From contig NZ_CP083746.1 of NCBI RefSeq assembly GCF_020151015.1, positions 1,765,001 through 1,829,000 on the forward strand: a stretch of DNA of 64,000 bases, in the 5' to 3' direction. The notes beneath the pieces are model-generated. The model worked only from the letters and a program-made list of their open reading frames with translations. It was not told the DNA's origin and did not search any database. The stretch's first letter is position 1; every line of letters starts with the position of its first letter. The position numbers were made by a program, and so were the translations under genes. This stretch comes from Pseudomonas sp. p1(2021b). GTDB taxonomy: Bacteria > Pseudomonadota > Gammaproteobacteria > Pseudomonadales > Pseudomonadaceae. Shown here in pieces: positions 17,934-28,078 of the stretch.

Positions 17934-18602
17934 ATGCGCCTGCTGCTTGTCGAGGACAATGTCCCCTTGGCCGACGAACTGACCGTCAGCCTGCAGCGCC
18001 AGGGCTATGCCGTGGACTGGCTGGCGGATGGCCGCGATGCGGTGTACCAGGGCCAGAGCGAACCCTACGACCTGATCATCCTTGACCTCGGCCTGCCGGG
18101 GTTGCCCGGGCTCGACGTGCTGGCCCGATGGCGTGCCGCCAACCTGGCCACGCCGGTGCTGATCCTCACCGCGCGCGGCTCCTGGGCCGAGCGGATCGAA
18201 GGGCTCAAAGCCGGGGCCGACGACTACCTGACCAAACCCTTCCACCCCGAGGAGCTGCAGCTGCGCATCCAGGCGTTGTTGCGCCGCGCCCGTGGGCTGG
18301 CCAACCAGCCCACCCTCGAAGCGGCCGGCCTGCAGCTGGACGAAGGCCGCCAGTGTGTCAGCCGCGATGGCGTCGATATCCAGCTGACCGCCGCCGAGTT
18401 CCGCCTGCTGCGCTATTTCATGCTGCATCCGCAACAGGTGCTGTCCAAGAGCCACCTCGCCGAGCATCTCTATGACGGCGAGACCGAGCGCGATTCCAAC
18501 GTCTTGGAGGTGCATGTCAACCACCTGCGACGCAAGCTGGGCCGCAGCGTGATCGAAACGCGACGCGGCCAGGGCTACGTATATGCCGGGAGCGCCGCGT
18601 GA
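17934..18602 (+). CDS. OmpR-family response regulator (BqsR/CarR-like)
   Basis: This 222-residue regulator has a receiver domain with acidic pocket Glu7-Asp8, phosphorylation site Asp51 ([10 protein letters not shown]) and Lys101 (DDYLTKPF), followed by an OmpR winged helix (about 125-220; [17 protein letters not shown]). The order PepSY-PepSY-regulator-kinase matches the P. aeruginosa Bqs/Car locus, which responds to Fe(II) or Ca2+; PhoP or QseB paralogues are alternatives. The stop overlaps the kinase GTG start (GTGA). Confidence 0.9.
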   Translation: MRLLLVEDNVPLADELTVSLQRQGYAVDWLADGRDAVYQGQSEPYDLIILDLGLPGLPGLDVLARWRAANLATPVLILTARGSWAERIEGLKAGADDYLTKPFHPEELQLRIQALLRRARGLANQPTLEAAGLQLDEGRQCVSRDGVDIQLTAAEFRLLRYFMLHPQQVLSKSHLAEHLYDGETERDSNVLEVHVNHLRRKLGRSVIETRRGQGYVYAGSAA

Positions 18603-19918
18603 AGTCGATCCAGGCGCGCCTGAGCCTTGGCCTGGTGGCGGTGCTGGTGGTGGTCGGGCTGGTCCTGGCCCAGCTGACCCTGTGGCTGTTCGAGGTCGGC
18701 CTGCAGCGCTACCTGGAGGCTGGCCTGCGCAAGGAAAGCGAGAACCTGCTGGTGGCGCTGGTACGCGGGCCCGCGGGGTTGCAACTGGACGAGCGGAGGA
18801 TTTCCGCCGCCTACCAGCGCCCGTTTTCCGGTTACTACTTTCGCATCGACTTCGACCAGGGTACCTGGCGTTCCCGTTCGCTGTGGGACCTGGACATGCC
18901 CAAGCCGGCGGCGCCGGGCCTGGAGGACAGCCATGAGCTGGGGCCGGAAGGTCAGCAGCTGCTGGCCCTGCGCGCCGACTACCGGCGGCTGGGCCAGGAT
19001 ATTTCGATCAGTGTGGCCCAGGACTATTCGCCGATACGCGACGGCTTTCGGCGCATGCAGCAGATCGGCCTGGGCATGGGCTTGGTAGCCCTGCTGCTGG
19101 TGCTGGTATTGCAGCGCATCACCGTGACCCGGTCGTTGCGCCCGCTGGAGCGCGCCCGCCAGCAGATCGCCCAGTTGCAGCAAGGCCAGCGCTCGCAGCT
19201 CGACGCCCAGGTGCCCAGCGAGCTGCAACCCTTGGTGGACCAGATCAACCACTTGCTGGCCCATACCGAGGACAGCCTGCGCCGTTCGCGCAATGCCCTG
19301 GGCAATCTCGGCCATGCCCTGAAGACCCCTCTGGCGGTGCTGCTCAGCCTGGCCGCCAGCGAACGGTTGAAAGACCTGCCGGATGTTCGCGAGCCATTGC
19401 GTGAACAACTGGAGCAGATCCAGCAGCGCTTGTCCCGTGAACTCAACCGCGCACGCCTGGCCGGCGATGCGCTGCCAGGCGCCCAGTTCGACTGCGACGC
19501 CGAATTGCCCGGGCTGCTGGCCACGCTCGGGATGATCCACGGCGAAGGCCTGCAGCTTGCGCGCGACGTGCCGCCCGGGCTGTTGCTGCCGTGGGATCGC
19601 GAAGACCTGCTGGAGCTGCTCGGCAACCTGCTGGACAACGCCTGCAAGTGGGCCGACAGCGAGGTGCGCCTGGGCATCGCGCCGAGCGCCGATGGCTACC
19701 AGCTGTGGGTGGACGACGATGGCCCCGGCATTCCCGAGCAGGCACGCCTGCAGGTGCTCGAGCGCGGCTCTCGGCTGGACGAGCAGGTCGACGGGCATGG
19801 CCTGGGGCTTGGCATCGTGCGCGATATCGTCGAGGCCTGGGGCGGCACCCTGGCGCTGCTGGAAAGCCCCATGGGCGGCCTGCGGGTCAGCATCGACCTG
19901 CCGCGCAAGGGGCGTTGA
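18599..19918 (+). CDS. Membrane sensor histidine kinase (BqsS/CarS-like)
   Basis: The 439-residue kinase has membrane segments at about 9-31 and 155-172 with a periplasmic loop of about 120 residues between them, a HAMP-like linker, the H-box His239 ([11 protein letters not shown]) and an ATPase domain with N-box [16 protein letters not shown] and GLGLGIV. Translation starts at GTG 18599, overlapping the regulator by four bases. The periplasmic loop lacks a visible RExxE motif, which is reported for Fe(II) sensing by BqsS, so the ligand may differ. A weak terminator follows at 20139-20169. Confidence 0.9.
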   Translation: MKSIQARLSLGLVAVLVVVGLVLAQLTLWLFEVGLQRYLEAGLRKESENLLVALVRGPAGLQLDERRISAAYQRPFSGYYFRIDFDQGTWRSRSLWDLDMPKPAAPGLEDSHELGPEGQQLLALRADYRRLGQDISISVAQDYSPIRDGFRRMQQIGLGMGLVALLLVLVLQRITVTRSLRPLERARQQIAQLQQGQRSQLDAQVPSELQPLVDQINHLLAHTEDSLRRSRNALGNLGHALKTPLAVLLSLAASERLKDLPDVREPLREQLEQIQQRLSRELNRARLAGDALPGAQFDCDAELPGLLATLGMIHGEGLQLARDVPPGLLLPWDREDLLELLGNLLDNACKWADSEVRLGIAPSADGYQLWVDDDGPGIPEQARLQVLERGSRLDEQVDGHGLGLGIVRDIVEAWGGTLALLESPMGGLRVSIDLPRKGR

Positions 19919-19937
19919 CGCTCGGCATCGCCCAGTG

Positions 19938-19970
19938 GCCAATCGCAGGGCAAGTCCGCTCCTGCAAGGT
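19938..19970. repeat. Single REP unit
   Basis: CCAATCGCAGGGCAAGTCCGC plus the CTCCTGCAAGG arm; unpaired, with an imperfect stem. Confidence 0.6.
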
Positions 19971-20138
19971 GCGGCGTTGCCGCCCAAATCGGTGCGGCAC
20001 TACAAAAAAATTGCAGTCCAGCCGCATTTTTTTGAATTGGCCCCTTGCCAGCCCACCCGGCACAATCGCCGCCATGAAACCTCCCGGTTTCCATCTCCAC
20101 GGACGGAATCATTAAGCTATTGCCATCCGCAATACCGG

Positions 20139-20169
20139 GCCCAGGCCGATTTGGCCGGGCTTTCTTTTT
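20139..20169 (+). terminator. Rho-independent terminator after the kinase gene
   Basis: GCCCAGGCC-GATTTTT-like loop-GGCCGGGC (one bulged A) is followed by TTTCTTTTT. It ends only 28 bases before the HPP gene start, so it could also act as an attenuator or end a small RNA. Confidence 0.7.
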
Positions 20170-20197
20170 AACCAGAAGAACACGATCGATCGCCTTG

Positions 20198-21355
20198 ATG
20201 TCTGCCTCGCGTCCTGAAAGCCGTTTGCAGCGCCTGCTGCCTGCTCCCTTGAACATCCCCCCCAAAGAATGGCTGCGTGCCGGTCTCGGTGCGCTACTCG
20301 GCCTGTTCCTGGCCGGCACCCTGTGTAGCATGGTCTTTGGCCCCTCGGTCGCCTTGCATCTGCTCGGCCCGCTGGCCGCCTCGGCGGTGCTGGTGTTCGC
20401 CGTGCATTCCGGCCCGCTGGCCCAGCCCTGGCCGGTACTGGGCAGCTATGCCGTGGCCGGTGCGGTGGGCCTGGCCATGCGTCATGGCTTCGGCGCCGAG
20501 CTGTGGGTGGCCGCAGCCGCCCTGGGCGTGTCGATCCTGCTGATGTGCCTGCTGCGCTGCCTGCACCCGCCCGGTGGCGCGGTGGCGGCTGGCGCGGTGC
20601 TGGCCGACCCAGGCCTGGTGGCGCTGGGCAACCATCTGCTCGAGCCGATCCTGTTGCACGCGCTGATCCTGGTCACGGTGGGGGTGTGCTACAACCGCCT
20701 AACCGGCGTGCGCTACCCCAAGGGGCCGTTGCCACGCAAGGACCTGCACCACACCCACGACCCGCTGCCCAGCGAGCGGGTAGGGGTGAACAGCGAAGAC
20801 CTGGATGTGGCTCTGGAAGAACTGGGCGAGTTCGTCGACGTCACCCGCGATGAACTCGAACGTATCATCCTGGCCACCGAGCAGCATGCCTTGCAACGCA
20901 GCTTGGGCGGCATCACCGCGGCCTCGGTGATGTCCCGCGACGTGCAGTTCGCTTCGCCGGCCACCACCCTGGAGCAGGCCTGGAAGATGCTTTCGAGCCA
21001 TCACCTCAAGACCCTGCCGGTGCTCGACAGCGGCCGCCTGGTGGGCATCGTCAGCTTGAGCGACCTGGTGGGCCCGGCCATGGCCCGTGCGCGCTTCAGC
21101 TGGCGAGGGATGTTCCGCCGCCAAGCGGTACGAATGGAACAGGTGATGAGCCGGCGGGTGATCAGCGTCAGCAGCCAGCACCCGCTGGATCGCTTGTTGC
21201 CGCTGCTCAGCGACCACGGCCTGCATTGCCTGCCGGTGCTGGATGACGATCATCTGGTGGGGGTGATCACCCAGACCGACCTGATCGCCGGCCTCAAGCG
21301 GCATCTGCTCAATGCCGCCGCGCAACGTTCAGATAACCGGGTCCCAGCGCTGTGA
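20198..21355 (+). CDS. HPP-family membrane protein with CBS pair
   Basis: The 385-residue protein combines an N-terminal HPP membrane domain of four or five helices (residues about 25-165, with the signature LHPPGGAVAAGAVL) and two C-terminal CBS motifs (about 240-375) that usually bind adenine nucleotides. HPP proteins are implicated in nitrite or other anion transport; the CBS pair may gate it. ATG 20198 (MSASRPESRL) was chosen over an upstream TTG that would read through the terminator. Its last 27 bases overlap the convergent LysR gene. Confidence 0.85.
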   Translation: MSASRPESRLQRLLPAPLNIPPKEWLRAGLGALLGLFLAGTLCSMVFGPSVALHLLGPLAASAVLVFAVHSGPLAQPWPVLGSYAVAGAVGLAMRHGFGAELWVAAAALGVSILLMCLLRCLHPPGGAVAAGAVLADPGLVALGNHLLEPILLHALILVTVGVCYNRLTGVRYPKGPLPRKDLHHTHDPLPSERVGVNSEDLDVALEELGEFVDVTRDELERIILATEQHALQRSLGGITAASVMSRDVQFASPATTLEQAWKMLSSHHLKTLPVLDSGRLVGIVSLSDLVGPAMARARFSWRGMFRRQAVRMEQVMSRRVISVSSQHPLDRLLPLLSDHGLHCLPVLDDDHLVGVITQTDLIAGLKRHLLNAAAQRSDNRVPAL

Positions 21356-22195
21356 CCAATCGCTGTCGCCGGCTGCCACCAGCCGGCGCAGCACGCTGAA
21401 GGCCTGTTGCAGGGCTTCGCTGTCACGCTTGCGGGCATAGACCAGGAAGGTCGGGTAGGTGAACTCCGGCGCCTGCGGCACCCGCTCGACCACCCCGCGC
21501 TCCAGGTAGGCCTGCACCACCCGGGTGCGGAAGTAGCCGCTGCCGCCCTGGTCGAGGATGAACTGCAGCGCCAGCGGGCCGAGGTTGAAGCTCAGTGCCG
21601 GGCGCGCGCAGTCGGGCAGGGCCGCGTCGTGCTGGCGGCGGAAGGCCTCGCCCCAGTCGATGTAGATGTAAGGGTCGGGGTGGCCGACCCGGCGCACGCG
21701 GATCAGCTTTTCCTCCATCAACTGCTCCACCTGCAACCCAGGGCCGTAGGTCGGCTGGTACACCAGCGCAGCGTCGAGCAGGCCCATCTCCACCTTGCGC
21801 AGCAATGACTCGCCGTCGCTCACTTCGCTGCGAATGGCATGGCTGGGCAGTTCATGGTGCAGCGCGCTGACCCAGTCGAGCATCATCGGGTTGGCCAGGC
21901 TCACTTCGCCGCCTACGTGCAGCACTTGCCGGCAGCCCTGGGGCAGCGGCAGGTCGCGGCGCGCTGCTTCCCAGGTCTGCACCATCTGGTTGGCGTAGAT
22001 CACGAAGGCCTCGCCATCGCTGGTCAAGCTGGCGCCGTTGCGGCTGCGCACGAACAACTGGCAGCCCAGTTGCTGCTCCAGGCGCTGCACCCTTGCGGTG
22101 ATTGCCGTCTGCGACACGAACAGGCGTTCGGCGGCGGCGACCAGGCTGCCGCAGCGCACGATTTCCAGGAAGGTACGGGCCTGATCGATATCCAT
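21329..22195 (-). CDS. LysR-family regulator divergent from prpE
   Basis: This 288-residue LysR regulator has an N-terminal winged helix (residues 1-60; AAAERLFVSQTAITARVQRLE) and a periplasmic-binding-like effector domain. It is transcribed away from prpE across a 177-base gap containing an interrupted inverted repeat at 22237-22268, so prpE is a likely target, although the effector is not evident. The 3' end overlaps the HPP gene by 27 bases in antisense orientation. A homologous regulator of known function could not be named. Confidence 0.85.
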   Translation of the reverse strand: MDIDQARTFLEIVRCGSLVAAAERLFVSQTAITARVQRLEQQLGCQLFVRSRNGASLTSDGEAFVIYANQMVQTWEAARRDLPLPQGCRQVLHVGGEVSLANPMMLDWVSALHHELPSHAIRSEVSDGESLLRKVEMGLLDAALVYQPTYGPGLQVEQLMEEKLIRVRRVGHPDPYIYIDWGEAFRRQHDAALPDCARPALSFNLGPLALQFILDQGGSGYFRTRVVQAYLERGVVERVPQAPEFTYPTFLVYARKRDSEALQQAFSVLRRLVAAGDSDWSQRWDPVI

Positions 22196-22236
22196 TGAAA
22201 CGGCTCTGTGGCTGACGGGAGGCCTATTCTAGGCGT

Positions 22237-22268
22237 TTGCACCGCAATGGGGCGACTGCCCCGTGCAA
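22237..22268. promoter_or_regulatory. Candidate LysR operator (interrupted inverted repeat)
   Basis: TTGCAC (22237-22242) and GTGCAA (22263-22268) bracket a GGGGC-GACT-GCCCC hairpin (22249-22262). It lies between the divergent LysR and prpE starts; no classical T-N11-A motif was pinned down. Confidence 0.35.
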
Positions 22269-22372
22269 TCTTGCATATCGGTTGCGACTTAAGTCCGATG
22301 GCGAGGGTGGGGTAGCGGTCCATACTCCAGGTTCGCCCTTCAATAACAACAAGTATCGGGTTGCAGACCACC

Positions 22373-24262
22373 ATGACCTACCAGCACAGCTACGCCCATT
22401 CCATCGCCGACCCCGCCGCCTTCTGGGCCGAACAGGCCGACCACCTGGCCTGGTACCGCAAGCCCTCGCTGACCCTGCAGGACAACCCCGACGGTACCCA
22501 CCGCTGGTTCGCCGATGGCCGCCTGAACAGCTGCTACCTGGCCCTGGATCACCAGATCGAGCAAGGTCGGGGCGAGCAGGTGGCGCTGATCTACGACTCG
22601 CCCGTGACCGGCGTGCAACAGACGTTCACCTACAACCAGTTGCGCGACGAAGTGGCACGCCTGGCAGGTCTGCTGCGACAGCTGGGTGTGAGCAAGGGGG
22701 ATGGCGTGATCATCTACATGCCCATGGTGCCCCAGGCGGCCATGGCCATGCTGGCCTGTGCACGGATCGGTGCGGTGCATTCGGTGGTGTTCGGCGGCTT
22801 TGCTGCCAACGAGCTGGCCTTGCGTATCGACGATGCCCGGCCCGCGCTGCTGCTCACCGCGTCCTGCGGGCTGGAGTTCGACCGGGTGATCGAATACAAG
22901 CCGCTGGTCGACCGCGCGCTGCAACTGGCCAGGCACCAGCCGCGCCACGTGCTGGTGCTGCAGCGCCCCCAGGCGCGTGCCAGCTTGCAGCCAGGGCGCG
23001 ACCTGGACTGGCACGCGGCGTTGGCCGGTGTCGAGCCGGTGCCGCCGGTGGAACTGGAGGCTGGTGACCCGCTGTACATCATGTACACCTCCGGCACCAC
23101 CGGCAAACCCAAGGGCATCGTGCGCGAGAACGGCGGCAATGCCGTCGCGCTGTGCTATGCCATGCGCCATGTCTACGGAATGCAGGCCGGTGACGTGTGG
23201 TGGGGGATTTCCGACGTGGGCTGGGTGGTCGGCCATTCGCTGATCGTCTACGGGCCGCTGATGAGCGGCTGCACCACGGTCTTCTACGAAGGCAAGCCGA
23301 TCCGCACGCCGGACGCATCGGCCTACTGGCGCGTGGTGGAGCAGTACAAGGTCAACGGCCTGTTCTGTGCGCCCACCGCCATGCGCGCGATCCGCAAGGA
23401 AGACCCAGAAGGTGAGCTCATCCGCCGCCACGACCTGAGCTCGCTGCGCCAGCTGTTCCTGGCTGGGGAGAAGCTCGACTCCAGTACCCATCAATGGCTG
23501 GAGCGTGTCAGCGGCAAGGCGGTACACGACCATTGGTGGCAAACCGAAACCGGCTGGCCGGTCACCGCACCTTGCGCAGGTCTGGAAGGCAGCGCAGCGC
23601 GCCCGGGGTCGAGCAACCGCGCGGTGCCGGGTTACCACGTGCAGGTGCTCGACGACGAAGGCCGACCACTGGGGCCGAACCAGCAGGGCGCCATCGTCAT
23701 TGCGCTGCCCTTGCCGCCAGGTTGCAGCCAGACCTTGTGGGGTGACCATGCGCGCTATCTGCAGGCCTATCTACAGAGCTATCCGGGCTACTACCACACC
23801 GGCGACGGTGGCTACCTGGACGAGGATGGCTTCGTCTACATCATGGGGCGCACCGACGATGTGATCAACGTCTCCGGCCATCGCCTGTCCACCGGTGAGA
23901 TGGAGGACCTGGTGGCGCGCCACCCGGCGGTGGCCGAGTGCGCGGTGATCGGCGTGCATGACCAGATCAAGGGCCAGGTGCCCTTGGCGCTGGTGGTGCT
24001 CAAGGATGGCGAGGGTGTCACCGAGCAGCAATTGCAGGCCGAGCTGGTGGCCAACGTGCGTGAGCAGATCGGCGCGCTGGCTTGCTTCAACCAGGTGCGC
24101 CTCGTTAAACGCCTGCCCAAGACTCGCTCGGGCAAGATCCTGCGGGCCGTATTGCGCAAGATTGCCGACGGGCAGGACTACGTGCCGCCGTCGACCCTGG
24201 ACGACCCGGCAGTGCTGGGAGAAATCGAAGGCGTGCTGGCGGACTTGCCCCGGGCAGGATGA
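22373..24262 (+). CDS. prpE: Propionate-CoA ligase
   Basis: PrpE activates propionate to propionyl-CoA through an acyl-adenylate, feeding PrpC. The 629-residue ANL enzyme shows the P-loop-like YTSGTTGKPKG, the adenylate motif HWWQTETGWP, GYYHTGDGGYLDEDGF, and PKTRSGKILR near the C-terminus, whose Lys is the usual acetylation-controlled catalytic residue. The length and the DHWWQTETG variant fit PrpE better than acetyl-CoA synthetase (about 650 residues). ATG 22373 is preferred to TTG 22361; no clear ribosome-binding site is visible. The gene lies 9.4 kb from the rest of the prp genes, next to its own LysR. Confidence 0.9.
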   Translation: MTYQHSYAHSIADPAAFWAEQADHLAWYRKPSLTLQDNPDGTHRWFADGRLNSCYLALDHQIEQGRGEQVALIYDSPVTGVQQTFTYNQLRDEVARLAGLLRQLGVSKGDGVIIYMPMVPQAAMAMLACARIGAVHSVVFGGFAANELALRIDDARPALLLTASCGLEFDRVIEYKPLVDRALQLARHQPRHVLVLQRPQARASLQPGRDLDWHAALAGVEPVPPVELEAGDPLYIMYTSGTTGKPKGIVRENGGNAVALCYAMRHVYGMQAGDVWWGISDVGWVVGHSLIVYGPLMSGCTTVFYEGKPIRTPDASAYWRVVEQYKVNGLFCAPTAMRAIRKEDPEGELIRRHDLSSLRQLFLAGEKLDSSTHQWLERVSGKAVHDHWWQTETGWPVTAPCAGLEGSAARPGSSNRAVPGYHVQVLDDEGRPLGPNQQGAIVIALPLPPGCSQTLWGDHARYLQAYLQSYPGYYHTGDGGYLDEDGFVYIMGRTDDVINVSGHRLSTGEMEDLVARHPAVAECAVIGVHDQIKGQVPLALVVLKDGEGVTEQQLQAELVANVREQIGALACFNQVRLVKRLPKTRSGKILRAVLRKIADGQDYVPPSTLDDPAVLGEIEGVLADLPRAG

Positions 24263-24279
24263 TGAAGGGCATACCACTT

Positions 24280-24308
24280 CTGTAGAGCGGGGCTTGCTCC
24301 GCGATTGC
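24280..24308. repeat. Single REP unit after prpE
   Basis: CTGTAGAGCGGGGCTTGCTCCGC; one unpaired unit between prpE and the aldehyde dehydrogenase. Confidence 0.6.
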
Positions 24309-24430
24309 TTTTATAAGCTGAACTTGTTTTTGAAATACGATAAATCGATTTTCCTTATTTTTTCCAACTTGCTTCCATGCATGCCAAGGATCACTCCTAA
24401 AAACAACGGACAAAAACCAGGAGCCACATC

Positions 24431-25951
<1,521 letters not shown>

Positions 25952-25956
25952 ACGGG

Positions 25957-26028
25957 CATCGCGGGGCCAGCCCGTTCCTACAGGTGGCAGCACGTTCCCT
26001 GTAGGAACGGCCTTGTGCCGCGATGGGC
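25957..26028. repeat. REP pair
   Basis: Inverted GCATCGCGGGGCCAGCCCGTTCC and GGAACGGCCTTGTGCCGCGATG units between the aldehyde dehydrogenase and the YdcH-like gene. Confidence 0.8.
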
Positions 26029-26044
26029 CGCGCAGCGGCCCCCA

Positions 26045-26290
26045 CTATTTGTTGTGGCGCTCCAACTGCCGCTCGATCATGTACTTCACCGCCAGGCGGC
26101 GCTCCTTGAGCCGATGCAGGTCATCGTCACTGACATTGCCAGCCGAGATCGCTTCGGCGGCCAGCACCTGGTTGTCGATGTCCATGTATTCATCCAGCAA
26201 CCGGTCCAGCTCCTTGTCCTGTTGGCGCCGCTGCTGGACGATTTCGCGGGGGTAGTGAAGGTCCTGGTAGAGGTCATGGGAAACTGGCAT
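26045..26290 (-). CDS. YdcH/DUF465-like small protein
   Basis: This 81-residue, mostly helical and charged protein (QQRRQQDKELDRLLDEYMD, then DDLHRLKERRLAVKYMIERQL) has the size and two-helix hairpin pattern of YdcH/DUF465 proteins, with the usual LKERRLAVKY-type C-terminal helix. ATG 26290 has a strong AAGGAGGG site seven bases upstream. The function of the family is unknown. It appears monocistronic and is followed by a REP pair. Confidence 0.8.
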   Translation of the reverse strand: MPVSHDLYQDLHYPREIVQQRRQQDKELDRLLDEYMDIDNQVLAAEAISAGNVSDDDLHRLKERRLAVKYMIERQLERHNK

Positions 26291-26573
26291 GGCGCCCTCC
26301 TTGTGATGCGCAGGCTTTGCTTACCTGATTGGAATGAAGGAAGTCGCGGTTGTTGAAGCGAGGCCGGGAAAATGCGACGGATGGCAATGCCACGGCTGAT
26401 CGAAACCAAGGGGAAAGGACTAACTTGCTGTTTTAAGGCATTTTTTTTCACCTTGGGGGTTCCCAGGTGAGAAGACTGTTGGTATAGTGCCGGCCATTCC
26501 AGCACAGCGACCCAGCGTTGTTGTCAGTGAGTCTTCAGAGCGACAGTGCGCAGGCATTCGTCGTATCCGATAC

Positions 26574-26648
26574 AGGGGCGTCGCCAAGCGGTAAGGCAGC
26601 AGGTTTTGATCCTGCCATGCGTTGGTTCGAATCCAGCCGCCCCTGCCA
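26574..26648 (+). tRNA. tRNA-Gln (TTG anticodon)
   Basis: The 75-base cloverleaf includes the encoded CCA (26646-26648). The acceptor stem pairs AGGGGCG with CGCCCCT; the anticodon stem GCAGG (26599-26603) pairs with CCTGC (26611-26615) around loop TTTTGAT, giving anticodon TTG at 26606-26608. The T-loop TTCGAAT is standard. A -10-like TATAGT at 26483-26488 may be its promoter. No integrated element follows it. Confidence 0.95.
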
Positions 26649-26739
26649 TTTTTCTCTTCCTTGTTCTCGTCATTCCTTTGCGTTCAGACGTTACTTTCCT
26701 TTCTCGTCTTCCAGTCTGCCTTGTGGCGTCAATCCGTCC

Positions 26740-26814
26740 GCATCGCGGGACAAGCCCGCTCCTACAAAGGGCAACGCTGACCCTGTAGGAGCGGGCTTGT
26801 CCCGCGATTGCGTC
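26740..26814. repeat. REP pair
   Basis: Inverted GCATCGCGGGACAAGCCCGC and GCGGGCTTGTCCCGCGATTGC units lie between the tRNA and the convergent carboxypeptidase gene. Confidence 0.85.
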
Positions 26815-26821
26815 AGGTCAT

Positions 26822-27970
26822 TCAGCGCAGATCCTTGACCATCTTCCCCAAGGTCTCCAGTACAGCACCTGCCAGCGCCTTGGAGCGTTCACCCGACCAC
26901 CCGGTGACGGGGTTGGGCGCATCGTCATGGTCCTTGAACGGCATTTCCAAGGTCAGTGACAGGCAGTCATAAGCCTGGCCCACGGCGTTGCACGCCAAGG
27001 TCATGTTGGCCTGGCCCGGTTCGTCGCGGGTATAGCCGTGCACGGTCTGGAAGTCTGGCGTCACGCTGCACAGCGTGCTGCGGAACTGCTCCTCGAGCTT
27101 CGCCAGGCGCGGGGTGTAGCCGGGGTTACCCTCGCAGGCGGCGGTGAACACATGGGGGATTTCCTCGTCGCCATGGACGTCGATGAAGGCATCCACCCCG
27201 TACTGCTTCATCTGCGATTGGGCGAAGAACACCTCGGGGCTGAACTCGACACTGGCGTCTTGCCAGGCGCGGTTGAGGTCCTTGCCCTTGAAGTTGGTGC
27301 GCAGGTGGCCCAGGAAGGCGCCGTCGGGGTTCATGTTGGGGATCAGGTACAGGTCGGCCTCGGCCAGCAGCGCCTGGACGGTACCATCATTGGCGTGCAG
27401 GCGGTCGATCACGCCCTCCATGAACCACTCGGCCATGTGCTCGCCTGGGTGCTGCTGGGCGATCAGCCAGATCTTGCGCTTGCCGGCTGCGCCATCGCCT
27501 GCACGCAGCAGTGGGATATCGCGACCTTGCACACTGCGCCCGCAGGCCAGCAATTCGACGCCGGGCAATTGCCTGGCGCGTTCGATCAATTGATTGTGGC
27601 GTGCGCGCGGGTAGGGTTCGAAATAGGCGAACCAGGCCTGTTCCTGCTGTGCTGCGAATTCGAAGCTCAGCGCCTTGCCGTCGAACTGGCTGGGTACGCG
27701 GAACCAGGTCTGCTGGTCGTAGGAGGCCACGGCGTGGTAGCCGGCCCAGGCATTCTTGTAGGAGGACTGATGGGCGTTGTCCAGGCTGAAGCGGTGGGTC
27801 TGGCCTGGTGTCAGGCCGCTGGCCTTGAAGTGGAACCACTGGAAGTGGCCGCTATGGGTGTCGGGACGGATGGCCAGGTGCACCCGGGTCGGGTCGCTGG
27901 TGTCCAGTACCTGAATGTTGCCGGAATCGAAATCGCAGTCGATGTGCAGCGGGGACAGCGTCACGGTCAT
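26822..27970 (-). CDS. M14-family zinc carboxypeptidase (cytosolic carboxypeptidase-like)
   Basis: The 382-residue protein has an N-terminal beta-rich domain (1-120) typical of the CCP-like M14 subfamily and a C-terminal peptidase domain. Zinc ligands are His174 and Glu177 (QHPGEH) and His266 (DVHGDEE); the catalytic base is Glu342 (LTLEMPF). No signal peptide is present, so it is cytosolic. Eukaryotic CCPs remove glutamates from proteins; bacterial members are biochemically obscure. The ATG at 27970 lacks a strong ribosome-binding site. It appears monocistronic between REP elements. Confidence 0.88.
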   Translation of the reverse strand: MTVTLSPLHIDCDFDSGNIQVLDTSDPTRVHLAIRPDTHSGHFQWFHFKASGLTPGQTHRFSLDNAHQSSYKNAWAGYHAVASYDQQTWFRVPSQFDGKALSFEFAAQQEQAWFAYFEPYPRARHNQLIERARQLPGVELLACGRSVQGRDIPLLRAGDGAAGKRKIWLIAQQHPGEHMAEWFMEGVIDRLHANDGTVQALLAEADLYLIPNMNPDGAFLGHLRTNFKGKDLNRAWQDASVEFSPEVFFAQSQMKQYGVDAFIDVHGDEEIPHVFTAACEGNPGYTPRLAKLEEQFRSTLCSVTPDFQTVHGYTRDEPGQANMTLACNAVGQAYDCLSLTLEMPFKDHDDAPNPVTGWSGERSKALAGAVLETLGKMVKDLR

Positions 27971-28048
27971 TGCCAGGCTCCTGTGGCTTTGTTGTGTCGC
28001 TACTGTACACCTGCCGGTGTAATGCCTGGGCAGTGAATTTACCGAAAC

Positions 28049-28078
28049 ACCTGTAGGAGCAGCCTTGCGCCGCTACAA
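28049..28078. repeat. Single degenerate REP unit
   Basis: CTGTAGGAGCAGCCTTGCGCCGC; it overlaps the 3' end of the sigma-4/FecR-N gene by a few bases. Confidence 0.5.

Noticed and set aside
24236..24250. Sigma54-like TGGC..TTGC upstream of the aldehyde dehydrogenase
   Set aside because: The GG and GC doublets are too close together for a -24/-12 promoter, and the site is inside prpE.
26740..26814. Repeats near a tRNA gene as a possible CRISPR or integration site
   Set aside because: These are an ordinary REP pair; there are no regularly spaced direct repeats, integrase gene or duplicated tRNA end.
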